Assembly (NCBI GenBank): GCA_028564675.1
Contig: JAOVVO010000024.1
Location: 213,213-277,212, forward strand
Length of the DNA: 64,000 nucleotides
Origin: Onchocerca lupi
Taxonomy: Eukaryota > Nematoda > Chromadorea > Rhabditida > Onchocercidae
Direction: 5' to 3'
The notes beneath the pieces are model-generated. The model did not search any database, was not told where the DNA came from, and saw nothing but the letters and a program-made list of their open reading frames with translations. Both the position numbers and the translations under genes were made by a program. Each line of letters starts with the position of its first letter. Positions within the stretch are counted from its first letter, which is position 1. This document shows positions 39,317 to 51,945 of the stretch, in pieces.

Positions 39317-42300
39317 CTAATCATCTGATTCTTCAGTTGCTTGTTGCAACCAATCGATAATCGGACGAACCAAAGTTTTAATGGGAGCATTCTCATGCAC
39401 AGTATCATACCATTCCAAAATTGCATCTTCTTCAAAAATATCTTGTTCATAGAAAAAGTGTATTAATTTTGCAGCCAATACCTTGAAATTTGATTTGGAT
39501 GCTAAATGTTCCTGTAAAAATGTAAATTACGAATTAGTACTGTTAATAATACTCCCTAAAAAATTCAACTTTACAAAATGGGAGCTTTAAAACCATAATT
39601 ACATTTGCACATATGCTTAAACTTCCATAGAAAATTATGAACTTACCCTTAAATGAATGTAAAAAAGAAAAAAAAATACCTCAATTGCGACAAGCGCTTG
39701 AATTTGGCTTTTCATTGGTTTGTAATAGTTGCTGAACAATAAATGCCAATTTTTCGCAAGCTGTAAAAGATTTTTTCAGTCAAAAAAAAAAAAAACAAAA
39801 TTTTTTCGGCCTATAAATGTATAAAATTCTTTCGCTTAGATAGATTTAAATCAATATTTAATCAAAGCGATCCATCTTTTCCAAAGAACTAATTCGTAAA
39901 ATTACCTTTTGCAGCTCTGAAAAAGTATCCGACAGTGAAAGGAAGGATAAGAAAACATTGCGTGCAACATCTTCCATTGTTATGTTGTAGGCTAGTTTTG
40001 AACTGTTGATTTCTAAAATTAGATTTTTTGTCAACTGGTCATCGCATTCTTTTTGTTCCGCAATTCTATCCATACTTTCTTTGACCTGTAAATCCAAAGA
40101 TATGAAAACCTATTTTTTTTTCAGATAAGCTTACATAAGTTAACAGAAGATGCATAAAAATGAAGAATGTACTTCTTCGTAAAATCGATCAACACTGTCT
40201 ACTTCTTTTTCACCGATAGCTTGATCTATGTCTTTTGAATCATTGATATCTGAAACTTTCGATTAAAATATCAAATTATTGCAACCAACTTGAATTAAAA
40301 ACTACAATTTGTAATGAAAAAGTGAGAGAAGTTTTTTAATACCTCTAGACGCCACTGATAGATCACGTAGTTGAAGATTTGAATAATTAGCATGCCAAAA
40401 ACCATTTCCATTCTTCACTCTCCATTCAAATCCATCTTAAGATCTTGCAAATTTATAATACTTTATAGTTTTTTTTTGACACGGTTAAAAGAAACAAAAG
40501 TATAAAACTAACATTCCGACGGAATGCATTCGAACTGTTCATCGTCATCTTCATAACATTCTGTACTAATAACGCTTTCTGACGGCAACTTCCTGTCATC
40601 TGGTATTTTCACCTGAAAACGAGACTTGAATTATATGAAACATTCATGTCAATCATGGAGACTATAACCTACTAACGTCATAAACTGATCATGTATCGAT
40701 TTCTGTCAGGAGATCTGTTGTATTTAAGATAAAATTTTGCTCTAAAATTATACTGAATAATGAATATTTTGTCAATTCAAACAGAATAAAGTAGTGGCTT
40801 TTGGAAAAAGAGATGAATATAAACCTTAGATAACAAAACACATTTCGGAAAAAGTATAACATTACTACCAATTATAACATTGTCTGCAATATAGCATTCC
40901 GAAAAACAACTGTCTGTGCCTATTGAAACATCTTTACCAATTATACAATTCACAATTTCGCAGCCATCGCCTCAAAAAAATCTTGTGCAGATTTACATCA
41001 CATATAACAATTATAATAAAATTGTATTGTTATATATTATAATCGAACCATAAAACAATTACTGTAAAAAATTTATACAATCTTTGTACTGTTTGACACT
41101 AATCGAATTATCACATAATACATTAAAGACATAAAAGTGTACCGACAAAAGTTCCAGAATCGATTGAAACATTTTTTAATAGCACATTCGAACCGATCGA
41201 ACAATTTTTTCCCAACAAAACATTTGCCCCATCAAAAATTAATGGCGAATTCCTAAAAAATAATAACTTAAAACGACCTATGAATTGAACTAGTTTAAAC
41301 AATCATAAAATTTTTGAAATTAATGTAATAAAAATGTAGCTCCTATTCAGACATCTATGAAAAGAAGAAAATACCTTTTGATGTGGCAGTTCTGCTGCAA
41401 ACCTTCTGACGGTGTATAAATATTATTTCGCCGACAGATATAAGTTGAATAAGAGATATTATCTGGCACAAGAGGGAAGAAAAAACGTTGCAAAATAAGC
41501 TTATTCATAAGTAATAGATCTGCATAATCACTGAAAACAAACAGAAAATCTGGAAAAATGAGCGAAAAGATCGATAGAATTATGAGTAACAGATTTTAAA
41601 TTTTTCATACTTTCAGAAGAAAAACCTGGTAGCAACTATAATTAATAAAATTTCAAATTAAATATTTCAAATCCAAAAAAAACTTCAACTTCATTATAGC
41701 ATTATGCTAATAATAATAATCTCAAAGGTTTCATAAAGCACTGGGAAGTCCAATGATCTCACAACAGTTCGTGCTTTCTACATCGACATTATTCCATTTC
41801 TCAAAATGATGCTTTTTTAATCACTGATATATGCGTGCGCATGTGCACATAAACATAGCAGTGAAATTTTGCTGCAACATAATTTCAAAAAATAAGAGGA
41901 AAAAATGAACATACTAAATGCAAAATGCCAAAATTTGTTTTGGGAGAACAGTAATGTAAATTCTTTGACCGAGAATCTCCTCGTTGACCAGGATTTCTCT
42001 AATTATATCTTCTTTATATTGAAAATCGAAGTTATCACTAAATTGTGACAACACATTTATTGAACAAAATGTTATGCCAGTATCTCGAAGATTATTGCAA
42101 ACAACGGAGTCAGTTGTAAACACACTCTAGAAGGGAAAAATTGAATGAATGAAAAAGAAAAAGAAAATTTTTTTCCAGAATATCAAAATGTTAACAAAAA
42201 TCTCATCTGTTTGCTAATATTTATAATTTATATTCATGTCAGAACAATAATCCAATATCTTTTATTACTATCAAGAAATAACTTATTATTAAAAAAAAGC

Positions 42301-44402
42301 CAATATTTTCTGACCGGATATCGTAATTGCTTGGCTAGTAGTAAAAATATTGAACACAAAATCAATAAGAATGAGAATCTGGACTAACAAAGATGAAAGA
42401 ATTCTTAATAATAAATGAAACAAAAATAAACTACTTTATATTATCAATTTTGCTCACAGTAGTTCGGTCGAAGACAACATACCTTGTCTATATCAAGTTT
42501 TGAAGCATCATCTTTTTGATGATAAAATATTAGCTTTCCGTTTTTTTTTTCATAAGCAATAATAGGACATTCATTTTTCCATTCACCATAAACGATCAGC
42601 ATGACATTATTCTTATCTTTTCTTATTTCCCTGAATCAAAATATGTTATTTTTCAAAAGTTGAAATGTTACTTTTGAGAAACACTTAAGGGAATTTCAAA
42701 AAATTACGTTTGAGAACACAAAGTTCTAAATAATTAATCTGAATCGGATATTATTCCAAAACATTACAAATTATGCATTTACTTGAAATAGCTGAGTTGA
42801 GTACTAAGATCCGTTGCGGCGATAGTCATCGGACTGGTGAGTAACAAGAAATCCGACGTTATAATAGATCGACTATGAACTTCACGAATAACATCACCAA
42901 TACTCACGCAATTTTGACATAATACAACAATAAGAGAATCGAATAGTACTCTCCAATAGCTGAAGAAAAAAAAATGCAAAAAGTGAACCATGCAAAAATG
43001 GAATTATGGAATAACCTCTGAATAACTCCCACCTCCCCTCCTCCCCGCAAATTTGTCAAGAAAACAGAAGAGTTGAAGAATGCCACAATTCAAAATATTG
43101 CAAATATTCAAACATAACAGTGCTTGCTAATCAAGCTCAGCCATTACGTGATGCTATTACCTCCACAAATTTCTTTCAAGTAAATAAAAGATTTAAGGAA
43201 GTCACAGTTCAAAATAAAGCATATATGTTATTTTTATGTACAATATATATTATTTTAGATCTAGGATAACTCAGTGGATAATCTGGACAATCTGCTGCAG
43301 ACAGTCAAACATAACACAGTGGCGTTATCACTAACAGACATTTTTTATGTACAATATATATTATTTTAGACCTAGGATAACTCAGTGGAGTAATCCTAGG
43401 TCTAATAATATATACTGCCTATGAAATGAACTTACTGATTAAATAAAATTGGAAGTTTAGCTACTTTAATATCTAGCTTAAATTTGATAGAAGAGATTAG
43501 AGCATAAATATGTTGAGTAGAAATGTTATACTCTATAATCTGTTGAACAGCTCGTTCAGAGTGGGACGATAAAGCAACCACCACATCTCGAAGTTCAGTT
43601 CGACTGATCCATTCCAACACATAGTGTAAAATTTCGATATTCGCTACTTTTAAACAACTCTGAAAAATCCCACATTTAAAGCAAATGACAAGACAAGAAT
43701 GAAATTCCCTAATGAATGAAAAAATTAAAACTTCTTTATTATTTCTTTTTACAAGCTTCTTTCTTTTATTGTCTCATCATATCCATCCCTCTCTGTTCTA
43801 TCAAGTCATATTTTATAGAAATGTCAAAGAAGACAAAAAAAGTAGATGAAAAGTTAAAAAAATTTAATTATAGAAAGAAATAATCAAAGATTTTTCATTT
43901 GATTTTCGATTAATTTCTTGCATAAAGCTAAAATTTTCAAAAAATTGAAGTTATGAACACATTAAAACTATTCCATTTAGTGATTACAAAACTGAAAATA
44001 AACTGAATAAAACTACCCTTCGATCTTTATCGTTCCTTTACAAGTTCCTATATATTAAAGCATACAACGCTTATCACACCACAGTAACATTGTGACTTCT
44101 TTACTTTTGAAATAAAGTAATTTATCAATATTAAATATGAAAAAACATTTAAAGATAGAACAGTTCGGGCAAAAAACTGTCCCCAACCTAGACAACTTGA
44201 TCGAAATTTTAAGTGTGATTTTAAAGAAAAAAGAGTTGAAGTAGAAATAATGAGTTAAGAATATATGGTGCAAATAACTTACAATGGAAGAATCGGAAGT
44301 GACAGGAAGAAAACGGGTTTCAAATGTGTCCGCGATAATTAAAACTTTGATGATTTCCTCCTTCATCTCGCTTGTTCCTCCGTTCTTTTCCTTTCTTTTC
44401 AT
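39317..44402 (-). CDS. EIF2B5: Translation initiation factor eIF2B subunit epsilon
   Basis: About 14 exons, ATG at 44400-44402, stop TAG at 39317. eIF2B epsilon is the catalytic subunit of the GDP/GTP exchange factor for eIF2 in the cytosol (family knowledge). Exon 44283-44402 carries the nucleotidyltransferase start (VLIIADTFETRFLPVTSDSS); 43432-43662 and 42780-42960 continue it (GDVIREVHSRSIITSDFLLL). Exons at 41150-41255 and 40815-40970 form hexapeptide left-handed beta-helix repeats (CEIVNCIIGKDVSIGTDSC, CYIADNVIIGSNVI). An acidic linker follows (40510-40615), then the W2 domain ends the protein at 39317-39512 (ILEWYDTV, VRPIIDWLQQATEESDD), whose aromatic/acidic boxes bind eIF2 and supply catalysis. 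The promoter may be shared: TTTCAG lies 17 bases before the ATG and the upstream candidate gene ends about 60 bases before that. Confidence 0.95.
43231..43415. repeat. Duplicated 48-bp unit with palindrome in eIF2B epsilon intron
   Basis: A 48-bp segment at 43231-43278 recurs at 43342-43389 with one visible change (GATCTAGG versus GACCTAGG), a period of 111 bp. The second copy runs into its own near-complement: TTAGACCTAGGAT at about 43366-43378 pairs with ATCCTAGGTCTAA at 43393-43405, with outer AT-rich arms extending the palindrome. Looser similarity (CAAACATAACA near 43110 and 43306; CA.TTCAAAATA near 43086 and 43203) suggests an older, longer tandem duplication. All of it lies between two eIF2B epsilon exons. 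Confidence 0.7.
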
Positions 44403-44481
44403 TGTTTCCTTACAATCTCCTGAAAGTATTTACCGGAGGAAGTCAATGACTTCCAACCCGCCAAAAAGAAAAACCAAACCC

Positions 44482-45160
44482 TCAACTGTATAAGTACACT
44501 AGCATTGCGACCAAACCGCCAAGTACTGCAGCACCATTATCAGTCCAATAGACTGGCTGTGTTAATGCTATAGGACATTTTGATTGATCGTTAACTGAGT
44601 ATGAAATCTCACGTGCGTGTCTCACGTCACTCGTCCTTTATTTACAGAGCAAAAATAATCTGCAGTGTTCTATACACTCGCAATAACAAATCAGTTAGAT
44701 AGGGGAGTTGAAAGAGTAGCGATGTGGGCCAACTTAGCGAAAATTCTTGCTCTGCCATTGGAAACTTCAAATGACCTCCGTGCGCCCATAATCCAGTCTT
44801 CTAATTGAGGAAGTATTCTGTGAGTTATTTTCTTTCTTCCTGACAGGATATGATGATTTGAAAGGAATGAGATATCATCCTCTCCGGCCAAATTATTTAA
44901 ATATAATTTTATTCAAGCTGAATAGAATCAAGCATGAATTTCTTTGCAAACTTTAAAACTCTTCATTGATGCATCATAAAAGGATTAATGCCTATTGATG
45001 AAGCAAATAAATTACAAAAATTTCTGGGATTTCACGAAGCTACTTACGGGAAAGTATATTTGTAGCAAAATTCAACTCCTAAATTATAGAACAGTTTTGA
45101 ATATATGCAAATATGCGACTCAGCGGCTGCAATCGCAGCCAGAGACTTCTAATTTTTACT
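44482..45160 (-). CDS. Candidate small membrane protein upstream of eIF2B epsilon
   Basis: Coding-looking pieces: 44482-44635 ends in a hydrophobic C-terminal segment (YWTDNGAAVLGGLVAMLVYL) before TGA. Piece 44734-44839 includes RILPQLEDWIMGARRSFEV. A piece at 45050-45147 ends in a perfect donor CCC|GTAAGT. A possible signal-peptide exon (MTAFYFCFILLILS, donor GTC|GTAAGT) lies near 45463-45505. I could not join them in one consistent phase: the 44734 donor (GTTGGC) is weak and the 45.1-kb piece has two usable frames. The C-terminus looks like a single-pass anchor. Family unknown. Confidence 0.38.
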
Positions 45161-45567
45161 GTCTTCTTATTATCCAGAAAACATGACAAATATATACATA
45201 ATCACAAAAGCAAAATTAAAAGATGCAGAACAATTATACAATTTCATGCTTATATGAAATAAAAATGTATTGGCAATTACTACATGAAAATACCATTAGT
45301 AAGAACCTATATGAGAACCATTAGTTAGCCGGAAACAAATCGACCATATATAGTAATTAATAATTCACGAATCGATCACGCGTTATCTAATTATTCAATG
45401 AAAAGAGTAAAATATACAAAACCAAAAGCATATTTCTTTTGAAAGACGAGTAACTGAAACTTACGACAGAATTAATAAAATAAAACAAAAATAAAATGCA
45501 GTCATGAAATGTAAAAATAATAAATGAAGTTTAAAACATAAGGAAAGATTTAAAAAGTCAAATAATA

Positions 45568-48500
45568 TTATTCAGTCGTATGTGAAGTTGTATAAGATTC
45601 CTCGAATCTTGTTTCATTTGGTTCAGGTTGTATATTTTGGAATTTTGTAATGGATGCATTTCTTGACAACTGCGATAGACTGACTAGGTGATCTGAAAGC
45701 ACAATATCAAATAGCTTCTTTACTTCGAAGCCTGCTTATCATTTAAATAAAACATGAAACAACAAAACATCTACGCATCAAAAACATAAATTATCGAACA
45801 CTGGACTGCGCCTCAACCAAAAAAAATTCTAAATATGCAATCCTCCAATAAGTATTATTTGAAATTTAACTCATTATTCCCCATTTAATCTCGGATGCCA
45901 TAATTTAAAATTATGGAACTAATAAAAGCATAACCTTTCATGCAAAATCAGCCAATCTAATAAAATTAGTTATTTTACAACTAATAAAATAACATTAAAA
46001 ACCCAGGAGTTTCTTACATGATGGATTAAAATGAAAGCTGTTTATGCACTGAGCTTTATCTAAATTCACTCAGAATTCAATAAAGAACATACTCTTTCCG
46101 CTAACTTTTATATTCGAAAGACTTAAAATCGTAGTATTCTAGACTTGAAATGGAAACATAACTTTGAAATGGAAGCAATTTCGTCTCTTGCTAGTGGGCT
46201 AACTGCAGCAGGTGTGGATATCTGTTTATGTGTTGTTAAATGGTGCGCCATTCCAGCCATTTTATGTTTTAGTCCCTAAAAAAAATGATTCAATGATGCA
46301 ACACAATGGAAGAACTGATAAGGAAATTTTATCCAAATAACTTAACTGAACACAACTGATCTGAATAGACAAGCAAACTCCTGCAGATCTACGACATATG
46401 CGTCGAAAATTCTCCTTCTTTCAATTACCGAATTAAAAAAAGTATGTTTCAGACTTACATTATATGTGCACAAGTAATATAAAATGGAAATGCACTTCGC
46501 AACAGTCAGTTACTTGACCCTCGAACCTTTTTCATTTCCTAACATTATTCATTTATTTTTACAAAGAGTATGTTGGATTTTTTAATTCATAACAATGCCT
46601 GCAACGTAGATGGTCGATTTGCGCATGTTAGTGCTAGCGGTGATGCAGAAATCAATTTCTCTTTTTTTTTAACAGGTAAACTAGCATCTGAAAGTCGTTT
46701 GAACATAGAACCAGTTGAACCCATCGTTGGTACAATCGCCAATGTGGACGATGCAACAGTCGTATTGCTGTAATAGCAATACTGTCAAATTAGAATTTAA
46801 TAAATATAAAAATCTGATGAACATTATATTTATAAAATTGGAATAAAGCCACTTAAAAACTTAAGCAAAGAATCCATCTGGAAAGTTTCCAATTCTTTCA
46901 AGACAAATTAGTAGCCAACCTTAGCTGTATTCCATCTTGGCTGGAGGCTGAACGAGGCATAAACATCTGTTTCTGGGATGAACTTCCCGGAATAATATCA
47001 TTGCTGGTTCTTTTACCACTTAACCGACGAAAAAGTGATGATTTTCGATTCTTCTTTTCCAACTGGACACGATGCTGTGATTTTCTCGGTTTCTTTCTGG
47101 CCAGCTTGCCAACCGTTCGACGTGGCGCACCTTCACGGATTGAAGTTGATGAGAGTGGCATTGTCTGTAAAGTTTTAGTTTCTAGAAATCTCGATTCTCA
47201 AAAGTTGAAGAACTGGTTTATCCAAAACCTTTAAAATAATTCCTCAGAAATGTAAACTGAAACAATTATCAACAAAACGATTAAATTATATCAAAGTAAA
47301 GACTTTACTAAAATAAAGAAAAATTTGAACGTAAAAGAAGCATAAGTTCGATACTAGGTCATCAACAAATGACGAAAAGATGCCTTATATACTATCATAG
47401 TATTTCCAAAAATAAATAACTGCCATAACTCTTACTTCTATACATACTACATAAGTCAAAATTAATTAAATCTCTACATACTGATTTTTTTATGAAATAA
47501 AAAAATGACCAAGAAATAACCTTCAAGGAAAGTTCATTTCCATGTGCAAGAAGACGATGCAACAACTGCGGATGAGTAAGATTAGAGACAGGTTGAGAAT
47601 GAACATGGGTAATGAGATCATTTGGCCGTATACCAGCTTGATAAGCTGGAGAGCCTTCTTCCACTTTTGTTACCAGATGTTCAATGGTGTAATAGTCCGA
47701 TTGTTCACCCAAATATACACGTACAGAACGAATCGTGAACCCAAAACCTTGTATTCCTTTTCTGAAATAATGCAAGATCCCGCAAACATTTGCTTTCTTT
47801 GATATGTTATTGTTTAGAAGTTCAATAATCTGAACAATAAAATTAGCACCATAACTCAAGTTCGTAGTCCGTTTTCAACTCATTTATTGAAAAAAGTTGA
47901 TTATTCCTAGGTTTAACAGATAATAAACGTCTTACTGCAATTATACTACAAAAGCCAATATTTCTGAACGAAAATCATTCAATCCTTGTAATGAATTAAA
48001 CGCCTTGTTTTTAATAAAATCTACAGAAAAGACTACAGATCCTTCATCAAGTTTTTTTTTTCTTCTAGAAAGAAATGCATATATAGGACATAATCATATT
48101 AGAGGAATTTTAATATTCTTACCTGATGATTATTGGCGCTCTTAATAGGAAATTCTGCTCCGTAACAGGAGTTGCACTAACTAATGTATTGGAAGAAATG
48201 CCATCAAGTGATGACACGCTGGAAGCTGAACCAGCAGGCGATTGCTGAATAAGTAATGGCGAAGACTGTTTTGGAATTTCAATTTGCAGAATATGATCCT
48301 GTTTATTAAACGCTTCATCGTTTCGACTCTGCATATATATAAACATAACTGCTTTGCGTTAGCGTAAGTGATTTCTTTAATTCATGTCCTCAGTAATCTA
48401 AGTAAGATCTATTTCTAGAATAAAGAGAGTGAAAATAAATGAAAAATTCTCTTAATGAAAAAATAAAAAATTTTAGGTTAGACCAAAAACTCACAGAATC

Positions 48501-51500
48501 GAAAATAACTAAGTCAGAAGCTGCTCGTGATTCATTTACAGGTGATAGCTCTTTTTTATCACATGAGTTGATTGTAGTTGCGTCAGGTTCGTATGTTACC
48601 GAAAAGCTGGAATAAAAACTGATAATTTAATAAAGAATCATAACAAGCACCCTAGATTATCCTAATCCCATAATGTTAGATGGAATTTTTCGATCAATTG
48701 AGATTTTTGAATAGAACTTTCATAATGTTTAGCTTGCTTACCGCGGCAAAGGAGATGTTGATGCTTTCCTCTTTTGATTCTGATAACTGTCTATAGATGG
48801 CACCAGTCGCGAATATTCAGGAAAATTAGATGCATCAACTGAAGTATCTGCAGATAAGTCAACTGCACTGAGACAACCCATTTCATTTGTTCCATTGCTT
48901 GATGTAAACAAATTATTTTGAAGCTGAGATGGAAAGCACCGTTTGAATAGCATTGTCTGAAAATAAAAAGATCAGTTATGACGAAGCAAAAGTTTGAGCA
49001 AAGACAAAACATGATCGCTCGATTTGGAACAAGATGAAATTTTTATAGATAAAATTACCACATACTAGAACCATTTCACAGATGCTTGAAAAAATCGAAA
49101 TTTTAACCCAATAAACAGTAGCGAAAATAGAAAATAAACTAATCGCCGCTAATGGACAATCATATTTAACCTACCTTATTTTCGTGAAAATCTCCGCTTA
49201 ACTGGCAAAAAACTGAACTCGAATCAGATCGGCTGTTTTTGACACTATCAAAATTTGCAACCTTAAAAAAGATTTTTGCATATTATTAAGAAAAAGAGCA
49301 GCAATCAACGAAAAATAATGTTAATATTCAGAAAAACCTGGGCCATATTAACTGATTCAGTACTGATTATTGAATGTCGAGGTGATGCAGTATCAAAAGA
49401 ACCAAACATTGGAGCATTATCTTCGTCACCACTATCAACATCGTGATTGTAGCTGGAAAAAAAATATTAAAGAAAAAAATTAAAGTATTGAAAGTATTAA
49501 CAATAAGACGTAAGTTTTCGAAAAATTAGTATGTATTATTCATGAGATTCTCCATTCAGAGAATGTTGGAAAGTGTTAAAAATTTCTGGAAAACTCTGGG
49601 AAAATGTCTTATACCAATCTCTCAGATGGGTTCAGATCATCAGTATCTTAATGTATTGATTATAAGAGCATATGATACGTATGATTGCGTTTCTTAAGGA
49701 TATATGATACAGACATGTCCATTATTTCCACACATAATGTCTACAGTGAGCAACCGGTAGTACTAGCACTGAAGAGGTGAAATTTAGTAGAAAAATTTGA
49801 TTTGTTTCAGCATACATTCCATAAATAACTAACAAAAGTAATATATTTCGCAAGAGAGAAAGCATTTGACAGCTTTTTCGACAAAAGAAAAAATCAAATA
49901 CAAAAGTGACAAACCGATCTGTTCTCGCATCAAAATAGGATGTGTCTTCTTCTCCCTTCAATTCCGGCACAAATTCTGCTTTTTGGCGTAATAAAGACTT
50001 GAAATTCAAACCAGCAAAAAAAGAATCATTCATCAGCTGCAATTTGAAAAACTAAAATTTGAAAAGGAAAAGAAAAAAATACAAGTTTTTAGCGTTTCAA
50101 ATGATAAACATCTTCAACTTTGAAATTCTGAATGACAACTTTAACAGTTGCTTCTATCAAAACATACGTATGTTTGAAAAAAGCGAACCTGCTGAGCACC
50201 ACCAGTCGCTCCAATCCGTTCTACCGGATCTTTCTCTAACAAACGTTTAATCAAAGATTCAGCTTCCATGGGGAGTGCTTCTTCTCCTTCAGGAAACTCC
50301 GCTTCTTCTTCAAAAAAATTTCTTAAAATAAATGCAGGATCATACTTTCAAGTAAATAAAAATTTTATGTCAAAAGACCACCTGGAGCAATAACATCAAA
50401 CAAAAAACTAACCGCTAACAATTTTTGTAAACAAATATTCTGGAGTATCAGCCATAAACGGAACAATTCCAATTAGAAATTCATATAAAATAATACCAAG
50501 TGCCCACCAATCTACTGGTTTACCTAAAAAACTTCTTATCACAAAGTAAAGCTTTTGCTAGAGATAATGTATTCAGAAATAATGAAATGTAAAACTCGAA
50601 ATTTATTTCAAGAGCATGCAAATACTAAAGCATGTATGAAAAATACTAAGCATCCATTACTGGTTCAAAAAAGAAATAAGGGATTTCTTCCAACTCTAAG
50701 AAATAAATATCTCACTATGGAAAAAAGATATAAAAAATCTAATAAGCTTACCATATCCCTGTCTTAAAATTACTTCTGGTGCGATATATTCTGGAGTACC
50801 ACAGAGCTGTTTATCCATAAATTGTTGTGTATCCGAAATGTCTATATAGTTTTCGCATAATAATGTTGCACGATTCATAAGGCCGATTTTTGAAAGTCCA
50901 AAATCGGTTAACTTTATATGACCTATTGCCGTTATTAATAGGCTATAAATAAATGAGAACATTAGAAAAATGAATGTAAAAAACCATACAGTAATTTAAA
51001 CGATATTACAACTTTATAAACTTTATTAAAATTGATGGAAAACGATTACTGCCACTTTGAAAATACTTTTTGCCCGTTTTACATTATCATTTGAGATGAT
51101 AATTACAAATGAATTTTAGAAGATTCGCAATATTCAAAAAGTCATCTTGGTTTAAAAAGGCGAGGCACATCTCGATCTATGAAATTTATTAACAATCCTT
51201 CATTCGAATCTTGTGTGGAGTAAAATTTATTTCCTATTCATATAATACTTATTATTAAATTTACTATTAACTTTTGAGAGATTTCAGTTTTATTTAAAAA
51301 TTTTATATTTCATTTCAAAATGATTAATTATTAGGTAACGAAGAAAGAAATTAGAAAATATAGAGACTTACTTATCAGGTTTTAAATCACGATGTACAAT
51401 ACCATAAGAGTGAAGATAATCAACAGCAAGAACAGTTTCTGCAATATACAGCCGTGCTGTATCAAGTGGTAATGTCCCAGCTTTTTTTAATAAAGCTGCG

Positions 51501-51887
51501 CAATCTCCACCTTCAACATATTCCATTAACATGCACAAATGATGTCGTGTCTCGAATGAACCATAAAATGATACGACGAATGGATTATCCGTAAATGTCA
51601 GTATATCCCTCTCAGCATATACCTAAAGCAAACAATAAGTTTGGACTTAATATTAAACATTTGGAAACTTCTTATTCAGTAAATTCTTATGCAAATTAAT
51701 GGATAAATGAAATAAGTGAATGTTACAAGCAAATTACCTGATTTATTTGATTGCGCATTAATAAAGTTTGTTTCTTCATTCGCTTCAGTGCAAAGCGTTG
51801 TCGAGTTTCTTTATGCCGTACCAAATAAACGGCGCCATATGCCCCGTTGCTTATTAACTTAATAAATCTAATATTTCCCCCAAAAAC

Positions 51888-51945
<58 letters not shown>

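Noticed and set aside
44284..44493. Plus-strand 69-aa frame starting MEESEVTG
   Set aside because: Antisense to the eIF2B epsilon first exon with its conserved ADTFETRFLP motif.
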